Below, piece after piece: positions 26,940-35,371 of a DNA stretch of 64,000 nt. Source of the DNA: Actinomycetota bacterium (lineage in GTDB: Bacteria > Actinomycetota > UBA4738 > HRBIN12); assembly GCA_026003015.1 (NCBI GenBank), contig BPGL01000001.1, positions 673,353 through 737,352 of the forward strand. Direction: 5' to 3'. Every line of letters begins with the position of its first letter. Position 1 is the first letter of the stretch. The notes under the pieces are model-generated. The model did not search any database. It saw nothing but the letters and a program-made list of their open reading frames with translations, and was not told the DNA's origin. The position numbers and the translations under genes were made by a program.

Positions 26940-27290
26940 GTGAGGAAGGAGGTCCTGCGCTACCGCGACGACGTCCGGCCTCCGGCCCGGCAGCTCTGCC
27001 GCCACCGCGAGGACGCCGAGGACGTCGCGCAACCCACGTTCCTCAAGGCCGTCCAGCACTTGGAGGGGATCCGCTGGGAGGCAAGCCAGCGGAGCTGGCT
27101 CCACCGGATCACCACCAACGAGTGCCGGATGCTCCGCAGGCGCCGCGCCGGGATGATCCTAGAGGCGGAACAACCGGCGCACGGACGCGACGGTCCTTCC
27201 GGATGGTCACCCGGCCCTGGTGGCCACGCGGCCGGCGTCGATCCGTCGGTATCCTCCCGGTCCGCAAGCTTCGGCCCTGAAGAGGAGTGA
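26940..27290 (+). pseudogene. Truncated ECF sigma factor (region 2 only)
   Basis: From GTG 26940 an open frame gives about 116 residues. The first 70 match region 2 of ECF sigma factors (LCRHREDAEDVAQPTFLKAV, EASQRSWLHRITTNECRMLR), with the DAEDxxQ-TFLKA pattern slightly degraded (Pro for the usual Glu). The remainder is unrelated low-complexity sequence and no frame contains a region 4, which is needed for -35 recognition. The fragment ends just before the next gene's ribosome-binding site. It is probably a decayed sigma factor. Confidence 0.55.
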
Positions 27291-27297
27291 GTTCACG

Positions 27298-27831
27298 ATG
27301 AAGGCGCTCGTCGTGATCGACATGCTGAACGACTTCGTGACGGGCAAGATCGCCAACCCCAGAGCGGAACGCATCATCCCGACGATCGGCGCGTTACTCG
27401 ACCGGGCACGAGCGGACCGGGACCGATGGCTCGTCGTCTACGCGAACGACGCACACCTGCCGAACGACTTCGAGCTGAAGGTCTGGGGCGAGCACGCCAT
27501 GGCTGGGACCGAGGGAGCCGAGGTGATCCCAGAGCTGGCCTCCGTCAAGGGCGACTTCGTCTTGCCCAAGCGCACGTACTCGTCGTTCCACGAGACCGGC
27601 CTCGACGACCTGCTGCGACAGTTCGGGGTCCGGACGCTCGTGCTGACCGGACAGCACACGAACATCTGCCTGCGCCACACGACCGCCGACGCCTTCTTCC
27701 GCGGGTACGAGGTCGTCGTCCCGCGTGACGCCGTGGAGGCGATCTCGGAGGAGGACCACCAGGCCGGCCTCGCGTACCTCGAGTCGATCTACAAGGCCTC
27801 CATCGTGGGGACGGAGAGCCTCCTGGACTAG
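27298..27831 (+). CDS. Isochorismatase-family cysteine hydrolase
   Basis: A 177-residue alpha/beta hydrolase with the Asp8-Lys91-Cys124 catalytic triad in IDMLNDF, VLPKRTYSSF and HTNICLRHTTAD. The cis-peptide region TGQHTNIC is characteristic. Members include nicotinamidase, isochorismatase and N-carbamoylsarcosine amidase; the short length and the FHETGLD segment favour nicotinamidase-like amidases, but the substrate is open. ATG 27298 is preceded by GAGGAG. The gene stands alone; the oxidase downstream is convergent. Confidence 0.88.
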   Translation: MKALVVIDMLNDFVTGKIANPRAERIIPTIGALLDRARADRDRWLVVYANDAHLPNDFELKVWGEHAMAGTEGAEVIPELASVKGDFVLPKRTYSSFHETGLDDLLRQFGVRTLVLTGQHTNICLRHTTADAFFRGYEVVVPRDAVEAISEEDHQAGLAYLESIYKASIVGTESLLD

Positions 27832-27889
27832 CTCTAGCGAGCCTACCGCCTGCAGCTGTCCGCTGATCCGCCGAAGGGAGCCATCGGGC

Positions 27890-29110
27890 TCATCCAGCGT
27901 CGTCCTCGATGAGGCTCGGGAACGGCAGCGCGACCAGATCGGCGGTCGCCCGACTCCGACCGTGCTCGTCGAACCGATCCAGACCGAACCCCGATGCGTC
28001 GGTGAGCTCGGTGGACCCCTCGAGCGCGAGGTCCGCTGCCATCTTCGCGACGGCGGGGCCCCACATCATGCCGTGTCCCGCCGCCGCGGCGACCGTGGTG
28101 CCCTCCAGGACCGACCCGTCGGGGCGGATCGCTGGGCCGACGATCGGCAGGTGATCGGGCGTGTAGTCGATGGTCGCCGCCCACACCTTCCGGATCCCGA
28201 GCTCTTTGGCACCCGGGACGAACCGGGCGAGCCGGGTCCGCATCCTGCGCAGGTACACCCAGTCGACCTCTCGCGCCGGTCCCGGGCGTTCCTTCGGGTT
28301 GCTCATCCCCCACAGCAGCCCACCGTCCTCCGGCCGCCAGTACAGACCCGCGCCGACGTCGAAGGCCATGGGGATCGGCTGCTCTGAGAAGGCGGGGTGG
28401 GGTTCGGTCACGACCACCTGGTGACGCGCCGCCCCGACGGGGATCCGCACCCCGATGAGCTCGCCGACGGCCCGGAGCGTGGGACCCCCCGTGAGGATGA
28501 CCCGCTCGGTCGCGATGACGCCTGCTGGCGTCTCGACCCCGACGACCCTCGGCCGTCTCGTACCGCGGAGCCTCACCCCGAGGAACGCCGTTCGCTCCCG
28601 CACGTCGACGCCCGCCTCCCGCAGCGCAGCGGTGTAGGCGAGGACGTTCCTGACCGGGTCGATGCACCCCTCGACGTCGGTATAGGTGGCCCCACGGAAG
28701 GCCGCCGGGTCCAGCGTCGGGTTCATGGCGACGGCCTCGCTCGGATCGAGCCAGCGCACGGGCAGCCCGACGCGTCGCTGCATCGCCATGCGCTCGTGCG
28801 CCTCACGCTCCTGCGCCCTGGTGACCGCGAGCAGCTGGTAGCCCATCCGCCGGAACCCGGAGTCCACGGGCAGCCTCTTGGGCTGGGAGGCGTAGAACAG
28901 CGCCGACCACACCCCGAGCGCGACCGTCTCCGGGGTCCCTGCCTGCGCCCGGACGACGCCGGAGGACCGAGGGCTCGCGCCTGCGCCCAGGACCTCCCGT
29001 TCGAGCACGACCACCGTGCGCGCTCCGAGCTCCCGTGCGAAGTACGCGGACCAGCCGCCGATCGCACCGCCGCCCACCACGACGACGTCGGCCGCATCAC
29101 GACGCGCCAT
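27890..29110 (-). CDS. DAO-family FAD-dependent oxidoreductase (glycine/sarcosine-oxidase-like)
   Basis: A 406-residue flavoenzyme. The FAD Rossmann motif VVVVGGGAIGGWSAYFAREL is at residues 9-28, RSSGVVRAQ-type DAO motif near 48, and the C-terminal IDYTPDHLPIVGPA and AAAAGHGMMWGPAVAKMAAD segments typical of sarcosine/dimethylglycine oxidases and subunits. It probably oxidises a secondary or tertiary amine or amino acid to an imine, giving H2O2. No companion subunit genes are adjacent, so a monomeric oxidase is likely. The substrate is unknown. Confidence 0.85.
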   Translation of the reverse strand: MARRDAADVVVVGGGAIGGWSAYFARELGARTVVVLEREVLGAGASPRSSGVVRAQAGTPETVALGVWSALFYASQPKRLPVDSGFRRMGYQLLAVTRAQEREAHERMAMQRRVGLPVRWLDPSEAVAMNPTLDPAAFRGATYTDVEGCIDPVRNVLAYTAALREAGVDVRERTAFLGVRLRGTRRPRVVGVETPAGVIATERVILTGGPTLRAVGELIGVRIPVGAARHQVVVTEPHPAFSEQPIPMAFDVGAGLYWRPEDGGLLWGMSNPKERPGPAREVDWVYLRRMRTRLARFVPGAKELGIRKVWAATIDYTPDHLPIVGPAIRPDGSVLEGTTVAAAAGHGMMWGPAVAKMAADLALEGSTELTDASGFGLDRFDEHGRSRATADLVALPFPSLIEDDAG

Positions 29111-29199
29111 CCGCGACCTCCTCGCTCTCGGTGTCCCGGGCGACGAGGTGGACGACGGCGTTCTGGCCCATCATCGCCCGTGCCCGAGCCTTTCGCTCG

Positions 29200-29256
29200 T
29201 GGGGCGGGGAGGACTCGAACCTCCGAGCGCCGGATTCTCCGGGGTTGCGTGGCCCC
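29200..29256 (-). tRNA. tRNA-like fragment, T-arm and 3' acceptor half
   Basis: The minus strand shows a sound T-arm (GGAGG-TTCGAGT-CCTCC) followed by CCGCCCCA, as in the 3' end of a tRNA. No matching 5' acceptor GGGGCGG, D-arm or 7-base anticodon loop precedes it; only GGGGC can pair. It may be a degraded tRNA, a compressed assembly or an att-type remnant. It should not be counted as a functional tRNA. Confidence 0.35.
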
Positions 29257-29293
29257 CAGAGCGCGTGAGCGCGGAGGAGGCAGGGACGCTCGT

Positions 29294-29929
29294 TCATGCG
29301 GCCAAGCTGAACCGTGGGTACCGGTCGGTGGCCAGGACGAACGCGTAGCCCACCACCCGGTTCTGCCACCGGAGCACCCCCTCCACGAAGCCGAAGAGGC
29401 CGCGCGGGTACCGGCCGGTGAACAGGATCGCGAACCAGGCGACGATCACCGCGACCACCGCGCCGATCCAGAGGAAGAGCAGCACCACGTAGTGCGGGAT
29501 CGCCAGCAACCACTTCACCAGTGGTAGCCACCGGTTCAGGTCCCTCCGGACGTCCGGATAGTCGACGTCGAGGTGCACGCTCTGCACCTCGTGGGTCGAG
29601 GGGTAGCGGTCGTCCATCAGCGCCAGGTAGACGGCGACCCGGTTGGTGAACCGCAGGAGCTCAACGTTCCAATCGAACCACCACCGCGGGTACTTCCGGC
29701 GGAAGAGGATCATGAGCAGGGGCGCAACGATCAACAGGCCTCCCGCTCCGCCGGCCGTGCCGGTACCGGCCTCGGTGCTCCAGCTCAAGGTTCCCCCGGA
29801 GACCGCCCCGAGGACGATCAGGATCGGGATCGCCGCGACGAGCCGGAAGAACGTGGAGAAGCGGTCGAGCGGCCGGTCCGGGTACTCCACCGAGAAGCGG
29901 ACGGCATAGCGCGGTTCGTCCCTCTGCAT
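29294..29929 (-). CDS. DUF4389 membrane protein
   Basis: A 211-residue integral membrane protein with helices around 27-45 (FFRLVAAIPILIVLGAV), 60-78 (GGLLIVAPLLMILF) and 140-175 (WLLAIPHYVVLLFLWIGAVV). It matches the DUF4389 pattern: PDRPLDRFSTFFRLV at the N-terminus, RKYPRWWFDWNVELLRFTNR in the middle and FTGRYPRGLFGFVEGVLRW near the C-terminus. Function is unknown for the family. It is a single gene on the minus strand next to a tRNA. Confidence 0.85.
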   Translation of the reverse strand: MQRDEPRYAVRFSVEYPDRPLDRFSTFFRLVAAIPILIVLGAVSGGTLSWSTEAGTGTAGGAGGLLIVAPLLMILFRRKYPRWWFDWNVELLRFTNRVAVYLALMDDRYPSTHEVQSVHLDVDYPDVRRDLNRWLPLVKWLLAIPHYVVLLFLWIGAVVAVIVAWFAILFTGRYPRGLFGFVEGVLRWQNRVVGYAFVLATDRYPRFSLAA

Positions 29930-29980
29930 CGTTCCTCACCCCCGAGGTGCGCCTCGCCTACGGCCGACCCTACACCTCCG

Positions 29981-30054
29981 TGGGGCGGGCAGGACTCGAA
30001 CCTGCGACCGGCGGATTATGAGTCCGCTGCTCTGACCGACTGAGCTACCGCCCC
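29981..30054 (-). tRNA. tRNA with CAT anticodon (elongator Met or lysidine-type Ile)
   Basis: A 74-base cloverleaf: acceptor GGGGCGG/CCGCCCC, D-arm GCTC/GAGC, anticodon stem GCGGA/TCCGC with loop CTCATAA, T-stem GCAGG/CCTGC, discriminator A. No CCA is encoded. The anticodon stem lacks the three G:C pairs of initiator tRNA, so elongator Met or Ile2 remains; the two cannot be separated by eye. Confidence 0.93.
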
Positions 30055-30066
30055 TCGGCAGGCATC

Positions 30067-30459
30067 CTACGCAGGGAACCCCTCCCCGTACTCCTCGTCG
30101 GTGACCAGCTCGCCCCACTCGGGGGGGCCGCCCCCGTTGACGGCGAGGTGGACGAGCGGCGCGTCGGGGGCGCCGCCGTGGAAGTGCCACTCCCCCGGAG
30201 CCACCCACACGACGTCGCCCGGCTCGAGCACGTGGCCGGCGTCGCCCCGCGACCGGACCCGGCCGCGACCGGCGATGCCGTAGAGGAACTGCCCGCCCGG
30301 ATGGCGGTGCCAGTGCGTTCGGGCTCCCGGCGCGAAGTGGACGACGCCGAGGTTCGTCCCGTCGGGAGCGGCGACGGTACTCCGCAGCCACACCTCGCCG
30401 GTGAACCGCTCGGAGTCGCCACGCTCGAAAACGCCGTCGATCCCGCGCGCGATGTCCAT
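30067..30459 (-). CDS. Cupin domain protein
   Basis: A 130-residue single cupin. Metal-ligand motif 1 is HWHRHPGGQFLYGIAG (two His plus Gln in the Glu position) and motif 2 is GDVVWVAPGEWHFHGG. The pattern matches small cupins next to carboxymuconolactone decarboxylase-like proteins and stress functions. Soluble, stand-alone, transcribed toward the tRNA gene. Its substrate or binding role is unknown. Confidence 0.85.
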   Translation of the reverse strand: MDIARGIDGVFERGDSERFTGEVWLRSTVAAPDGTNLGVVHFAPGARTHWHRHPGGQFLYGIAGRGRVRSRGDAGHVLEPGDVVWVAPGEWHFHGGAPDAPLVHLAVNGGGPPEWGELVTDEEYGEGFPA

Positions 30460-30494
30460 GAGCGCCCCAGCCTACCCGCGAACGGCAGGTCTGC

Positions 30495-31718
30495 TCAGCG
30501 CAGCATCCGGGCGACGTTCTGCTGCGCCGTTCCGTTCACGTGCGTGAAGCTCCCCGCGAACCACACGTGCGTCGAGGTCAGGTCGATGTCCCACACGCCC
30601 TGGTAGTTGTCGCCGTAGGGCTCCAGCTGCGGGATCCATGAGCAGTCGATCGCACCGGTGGCGGGGTTCATGAGCATGAGCCCGCGGAGCTGCTGGTTGC
30701 CGCACACCTTCTGCTGGAGGCGGCCGGTGCCGAAGTGGCCTCCGACGAACAGCCCCTCGGTCCCGAGCTCGACCTTCTGGACGTTGCCGACCGTCGAGAA
30801 CTTCCACGCGCGCGAACCGGTGGTCCCGTTGTCGAGCCGGAACGCCTCCACGAAGTTCGGGCCCAGGCCGCAGCCGACGAACAGCCGCGTGGAGGTCGCG
30901 GTCAGGCTCCAGCACGTCATCGGGCTCGGGATCTCTCCGCCCGGCACAGCCCAGGGGTGCAGCGCGCCGGTCACCGCGTCGAGGCGGGCCACCGACTGGC
31001 GGGACACGCCGTTCATCTGATCGAAGTTGCCGGCCGCGAACACGGTGAGGCGATCGGTGGAGAAGGCGAGCGAACGGACGTTGCTGTTCGCGCTCGGTGT
31101 CCACGCCGGATCGAGCGACCCGTCGGCGCCGAACGCAGCGAGGAAGCGCCGACGCTCACCGTTCACCGCCTTGAAGTTCCCCCCGACGTAGAGCTTCGAG
31201 CCGTCGTCGGAGACGAGGATGGTGTAGACGGCGTCGGTCGTCGGCCGCCCGACGAGCGGTGCGAAGCTCGGGTCCACCTGCCCCGTCGCGAGATCGATCT
31301 TCGCGAGGTTGCGCACCGGCACGCCGGCGATCGCGTCGAACCGCCCACCGACGTACAGCGCGCTGCCGTCGGGAGCCACCGCGAGCGCGCGCACGAATGC
31401 GGCTTGGCTCGAATGCGTCACCGCGGGCTTGAAGGTCTTGATCCCCACCCCGGTCGCGAGGTCGATCGCCCCCAGGTTGTCCACCCTGAACCTCGTCCCG
31501 GCGACCCCGATCGGGGTCTCGCGCATCTGCTTGAACTGGCCGCCCAGGTACAGCACGCCGTTCGCCTCCGCCATCGCGTAGAGCTTGCCGTTCGTCATCC
31601 ACGAGGGGTCGACGCTCGTCGACACGGCGCGCGCCGAGCCCAGCGGAGCAGCCACGGCGGCGAGGACCGTGATGCCGACAACCAGGACGCGACGAAGACC
31701 GCAGGCGATCGTGATCAT
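30495..31718 (-). CDS. Secreted delta-60-repeat beta-propeller protein
   Basis: A 407-residue exported protein from ATG 31718 after GGGAGG. The signal peptide covers residues 1-30 ([21 protein letters not shown]). The mature chain has five or six repeats of the delta-60 type: LYLGGQFKQM, LYVGGRFDAI, LYVGGNFKAV, VFAAGNFDQM and so on, each about 55-60 residues and followed by VARLDA-TG- type strands, forming a propeller. Extracellular; ligand unknown. The divergent fumC gene is about 150 bases away with a perfect 12-bp palindrome between them. Confidence 0.85.
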   Translation of the reverse strand: MITIACGLRRVLVVGITVLAAVAAPLGSARAVSTSVDPSWMTNGKLYAMAEANGVLYLGGQFKQMRETPIGVAGTRFRVDNLGAIDLATGVGIKTFKPAVTHSSQAAFVRALAVAPDGSALYVGGRFDAIAGVPVRNLAKIDLATGQVDPSFAPLVGRPTTDAVYTILVSDDGSKLYVGGNFKAVNGERRRFLAAFGADGSLDPAWTPSANSNVRSLAFSTDRLTVFAAGNFDQMNGVSRQSVARLDAVTGALHPWAVPGGEIPSPMTCWSLTATSTRLFVGCGLGPNFVEAFRLDNGTTGSRAWKFSTVGNVQKVELGTEGLFVGGHFGTGRLQQKVCGNQQLRGLMLMNPATGAIDCSWIPQLEPYGDNYQGVWDIDLTSTHVWFAGSFTHVNGTAQQNVARMLR

Positions 31719-31869
31719 CGGACCTCCCGGGACCCGGACGGTCCCTCCGATGACCGACAGCATACGGAGCATCGCCCGAGCCCCACAAGCGACCGGGGTC
31801 CTAGGACCGACGGCCGATGCGCCGTGCTGAGGGTCTGCGGCCGTCACGGCCTGGCACAATCGGGGCACC

Positions 31870-33264
31870 ATGGAACCGGCGCACCGCATCGAGACGGATT
31901 CGATGGGCCCGATCGAGGTCCCCGCCGACCGGTACTGGGGCGCCCAGACCCAGCGATCCCTGCACCACTTCTCGATCGGCTGGCCCGAGGCCGACCGCAT
32001 GCCGATCGAGGTCGTGCGGGCCCAGGCGATCCTCAAGAAGGCCGCAGCGATCGTGAACCGCGACGCGGGACGCCTGGACCCTCGCCTGGCCGAGGCGATC
32101 GTGCGGGCCGCCGACGAGGTGATCGAGGGGCGCCTCGACGACCACTTCCCTTTGTACGTGTGGCAGACGGGCTCGGGGACCCAGACGAACATGAACGTGA
32201 ACGAGGTCATCGCGAACCGCGCCATCGAGCTGCTGGGCGGCACGCTCGGATCGAAGGACCCCGTCCACCCGAACGACCACGTGAACATGTCGCAGTCCTC
32301 CAACGACACGTTCCCAACCGCGATGCACATCGCCGCGGCGCGAGCGATCGTCGAGGACCTCCTCCCACGGCTGCGCGAGCTCCGCGACGCCCTCGAGCGC
32401 CGCGCCCGCGAGTTCGAGGGGATCGTGAAGATCGGGCGCACCCACCTCCAGGACGCGGTGCCGCTCACGCTCGGCCAGGAGTTCGGCGGGTACGTGGCCC
32501 AGCTCGACGCCGACATCGTCCGGATCGAGCAGGCGCTCGACGGCCTCTACGAGCTCGCGGCGGGCGGGACGGCCGTCGGCACCGGCCTGAACGCGCCGGA
32601 AGGGTTCGCCGAGGCCGTCGCCGCCCAGATCGCCGAGCTGACCGGGCTGCCGTTCCGGACGGCGCCGAACAAGTTCGCGGCGCTCGCCGCCCACGACGCC
32701 ATCGTGTTCGCGAGCGGGGCTCTGACGACGCTCGCCGTCTCGCTGATGAAGATCGCGAACGACATCCGCTGGCTCGGATCGGGGCCGCGGGCCGGGATCG
32801 GCGAGCTCCGCCTGCCCGAGAACGAGCCGGGGTCATCGATCATGCCGGGGAAGGTCAACCCGACCCAGTCCGAGGCCATGACGATGGTGTGCTGCCAGGT
32901 GTTCGGCAACGACGCCGCCATCACCGTCGCGGGCTCCCAGGGCAACTTCGAGCTGAACGTCTTCAAGCCCGTCCTGATCCGCAACCTCCTGCACTCGGTA
33001 CGCCTGCTCGCCGACGCGTCCCGGTCGTTCCGCGAGTTCTGCGTCGAAGGGCTCGAGCCCGACCGAGAGCGGATCGGCGAGCTCGTCGGGCGCTCGCTGA
33101 TGCTCGTCACGGCCCTCGCGCCGAAGATCGGCTACGACCGTGCCGCCGAGATCGCCAAGAAGGCCCACCACGAGGGGACGACCCTGCGGGAGGCCGCGCT
33201 CGCGCTCGGCTACCTCACGGCCGAGGAGTTCGACGAGGTGGTCCGCCCCGAAACGATGGTCTGA
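31870..33264 (+). CDS. fumC: Class II fumarate hydratase
   Basis: A 464-residue TCA-cycle enzyme interconverting fumarate and malate. Signatures are [16 protein letters not shown] near residue 21, [38 protein letters not shown], the active-site loop [17 protein letters not shown] near residue 320, and [12 protein letters not shown]. Full family length. The start lies 10 bases after a CACAAT-like -10, so the leader may be short. Class II enzymes are oxygen-stable and iron-free. Confidence 0.95.
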   Translation: MEPAHRIETDSMGPIEVPADRYWGAQTQRSLHHFSIGWPEADRMPIEVVRAQAILKKAAAIVNRDAGRLDPRLAEAIVRAADEVIEGRLDDHFPLYVWQTGSGTQTNMNVNEVIANRAIELLGGTLGSKDPVHPNDHVNMSQSSNDTFPTAMHIAAARAIVEDLLPRLRELRDALERRAREFEGIVKIGRTHLQDAVPLTLGQEFGGYVAQLDADIVRIEQALDGLYELAAGGTAVGTGLNAPEGFAEAVAAQIAELTGLPFRTAPNKFAALAAHDAIVFASGALTTLAVSLMKIANDIRWLGSGPRAGIGELRLPENEPGSSIMPGKVNPTQSEAMTMVCCQVFGNDAAITVAGSQGNFELNVFKPVLIRNLLHSVRLLADASRSFREFCVEGLEPDRERIGELVGRSLMLVTALAPKIGYDRAAEIAKKAHHEGTTLREAALALGYLTAEEFDEVVRPETMV

Positions 33265-33361
33265 GCGGCCCACGACCGGTCCACCGGTCCGCCCGGCCCG
33301 TATCCCCGTGGCCTTGCCGGCGCTTTCCGAAGTGAGGACGACCGAGGAAGGAGCGCGGAGG

Positions 33362-33892
33362 ATGCGTCACCGGACGAAACTCGTGATCGCGCTGGTAACG
33401 GCCGGGGGGCTCGTGCTCGCCACCGCCGGTCTGTCGGTGGCCGTGCTCGGCCAGCAGGCCGAGGAGACCGACGGCGGTGCCGCAACCGAGCTCCCGGCGG
33501 CGCAGACCCCGACCGACGGGGAGGCGCCGGACGAAGAGGCGCCCGACGACGCGGGGCAGGGCGGCACCCGGGGCCTCCCCGACCCGAGCCGGGTCGGCAC
33601 CGACGTCGCGGCCGAGCACGTCGCGCGCGCCGCCGCCTTCGTGGAGGCCGCTCGAGCCTGGGCCGCCTGCGCGGCCGAGGCCGCCGCCGCCAGCGCGGAC
33701 GACCCGACGTTCGATCCCCACGACCCCTGCGGGCCGAACCCGCACCCGAGCGAGTTCGGGATCCCCGCCGACGACGGGGACGCGGACCGCGGCGGGCGGG
33801 CTGCGGGGCCGCCCGAGGACGCGCCGGCGGGACCGCCCTCGACGATCCCCCCGGTTCCGGTCCCCGAGGTCCCAGCGGCGGGGCGGAGCTGA
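33362..33892 (+). CDS. Exported acidic Pro/Ala-rich protein, unknown function
   Basis: A 176-residue protein from ATG 33362 with GGAAGGAGCGGAGG upstream. A signal or membrane anchor at 6-28 (LVIALVTAGGLVLATAGLSV) is followed by a long Ala/Asp/Glu/Pro-rich disordered stretch and a short Cys-containing region (ARAWAACAAEAAAA, FDPHDPCGPNPHPSEFG). The end is proline-rich. It ends at a long hairpin terminator. No family was recognised; the ECF sigma/DUF5667 pair immediately downstream suggests an envelope or stress context. Confidence 0.7.
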   Translation: MRHRTKLVIALVTAGGLVLATAGLSVAVLGQQAEETDGGAATELPAAQTPTDGEAPDEEAPDDAGQGGTRGLPDPSRVGTDVAAEHVARAAAFVEAARAWAACAAEAAAASADDPTFDPHDPCGPNPHPSEFGIPADDGDADRGGRAAGPPEDAPAGPPSTIPPVPVPEVPAAGRS

Positions 33893-33899
33893 CCCTGGG

Positions 33900-33948
33900 C
33901 GGTCGACCGGCGGTGGGAACCGGGCACCCGGTCCCACCGCCTCGACCG
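33900..33948 (+). terminator. Long hairpin terminator after the 33.4 kb gene
   Basis: An inverted repeat with an inner stem of about 15 bp (GGCGGTGGGAACCGGG against CCCGGTCCCACCGCC, one bulge) and flanking CGGTCGA/TCGACCG arms. It separates the small exported protein from the ECF sigma gene. No T tract. Confidence 0.75.
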
Positions 33949-33971
33949 TTCGGACCTGCTTCGATGGACGG

Positions 33972-34526
33972 GTGGAGACGATCGGTGAGGCCCTGGAGGC
34001 GGCTCGACGCGGCGACCCCAACGGCCTCGCCTCGCTCTACGAGGAGCTCCGGACGCCGGTGTTCCGCTACCTCGTGGCCGCGACCGGGGACCGGAGCGCG
34101 GCCGAGGACCTGCTCGCCGACGTCTTCGTCGAGGTCGCCCGAGGGGTCCGCCGCTTCGTCGGCGGCCCGGGCGCCTTCGTCGGCTGGGTCTTCGCGATCG
34201 CCCGCCACGACGTCGCCGACCTTCGCCGAGGTCACCGCCGCCGAGCCGTGGAACCGGTGCCCGATCCCCCCGAGCCCGAGCTCGCCCCCGACCACGCGGA
34301 CGACGTCGCCCATCGGGTCGACCTCGAGCACCGGGAGGCGCCACGGCTGCACGCCGCCCTCGCACGCCTCAACGAGGAGCAGCGGGAGGTGGTGCTGATG
34401 CGCTTCGTCGCCGAGCGCTCCCTCGAGGAGGTGGCGGCGGCCCTCGGAACGACGGTCGGCGCCGTCAAGGCGCGCCAGCACCGCGCCCTGGCCCGGCTCC
34501 GACGGCTGCTGGAGGCCGATCGATGA
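33972..34526 (+). CDS. ECF-family RNA polymerase sigma factor
   Basis: 184 residues from GTG 33972. Region 2 covers about 20-85 (YEELRTPVFRYLVAATGDRS, AEDLLADVFVEVARGVRRF, WVFAIARHDVADLRR) and region 4 about 120-180 (LNEEQREVVLMRFVAERSLE, VAAALGTTVGAVKARQHRAL). The stop overlaps the start of the DUF5667 gene (ATGA), the usual arrangement in actinobacteria, where the partner is a membrane protein and possible anti-sigma. No target promoter could be assigned. Confidence 0.9.
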   Translation: METIGEALEAARRGDPNGLASLYEELRTPVFRYLVAATGDRSAAEDLLADVFVEVARGVRRFVGGPGAFVGWVFAIARHDVADLRRGHRRRAVEPVPDPPEPELAPDHADDVAHRVDLEHREAPRLHAALARLNEEQREVVLMRFVAERSLEEVAAALGTTVGAVKARQHRALARLRRLLEADR

Positions 34527-35361
34527 GCGAGCCCCCGATCGAGGACCGGCTCCGCTCGGCCTTCGCGGTCGAGCCCGGGGCCGAGGCCGACCGCCGAGCG
34601 CGCACCGCAGCCCTGGAGGCGTTCGCGGCCGACCGCGCGTCGGCCGTCGCGCGGACCCGGGTGCGCGCCCGGCGCCGCCCCAGGCTGCGTCGAGCCCTGC
34701 TCGCCGCCGCCGCCGTGCTCCTCCTCCCCTCGACCGCGCTCGCCGCGACCTGGCCGACGGCGAGCCGTTCGATCCCGGGAGAGCCCTTGTACCCGCTCAA
34801 GCTCGCGGTCGAGCGGGCCCAGCTCGCCCTCGCGTTCGGACCCGCGGCCGACGCGAGCGTCTACCTCGCCTGGGCCGAGCACCGCCTCGAGGAGGCCCGA
34901 CGGGCCCAGGCGCTCGCCAACGCCAGCGCCGAGGCGGACGCTCTCGCGCGCCACGCCCAGGCGCTCGCCGCGTTCGAGCTGGCGGCCTCGGATCTGCCCG
35001 ACGACGACCCCCTGTTCGCGCGGGCCGCGATCTCGTTCGCACGACAGGCCGAGATCCTGACGGAGCTCCTCGCGACGGCGCCCGACCCGGCTCGCCCCGG
35101 GCTCGCCCGCGCGCTCGACGCGGTCGAGCGCCACGGTCCGCCGGCGTCGATCCCGCCCGGCGCACCGGCGGGCGCCGGCGCCGCACCGGAGGCCGAAGCG
35201 CCGAGCGTTGGACCCGGGCGGCCTCCGCAGGCCGGCGGAGGGGACGCCGAGCGAGCCCCCACGCCCACCGCGGGCCCGACGCGACGCCCGCGCCGACGCC
35301 CGCGCGGCCCATCGCCGTCCCAACGGGCCCGCCGTCGGCGATCCCTGCGCCGTCCCCCTGA
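34523..35361 (+). CDS. DUF5667 membrane-anchored protein, ECF partner (one frameshift near its end)
   Basis: The frame is good through about residue 255: a cytoplasmic N-terminus, a helix RRALLAAAAVLLLPSTALAA (54-74), then the DUF5667 domain (GEPLYPLKLAVERAQLALAF, YLAWAEHRLEEARRA). Near 35280 the original frame runs into Arg-rich nonsense, while the adjacent frame gives a Thr-Pro-Ala tail (ATPAPTPARPIAVPTGPPSA) ending at TGA 35359-35361. One missing base would restore 279 residues. Family members sit with ECF sigma genes and probably modulate them. The convergent xth gene begins 10 bases later. Confidence 0.7.
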
Positions 35362-35371
35362 CGGTGGGGCG

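Noticed and set aside
29200-30054. Possible att repeat formed by the tRNA-like fragment and the intact tRNA
   Set aside because: Their shared 3' sequence is short and the T-stems differ; no integrase or phage gene lies between them.
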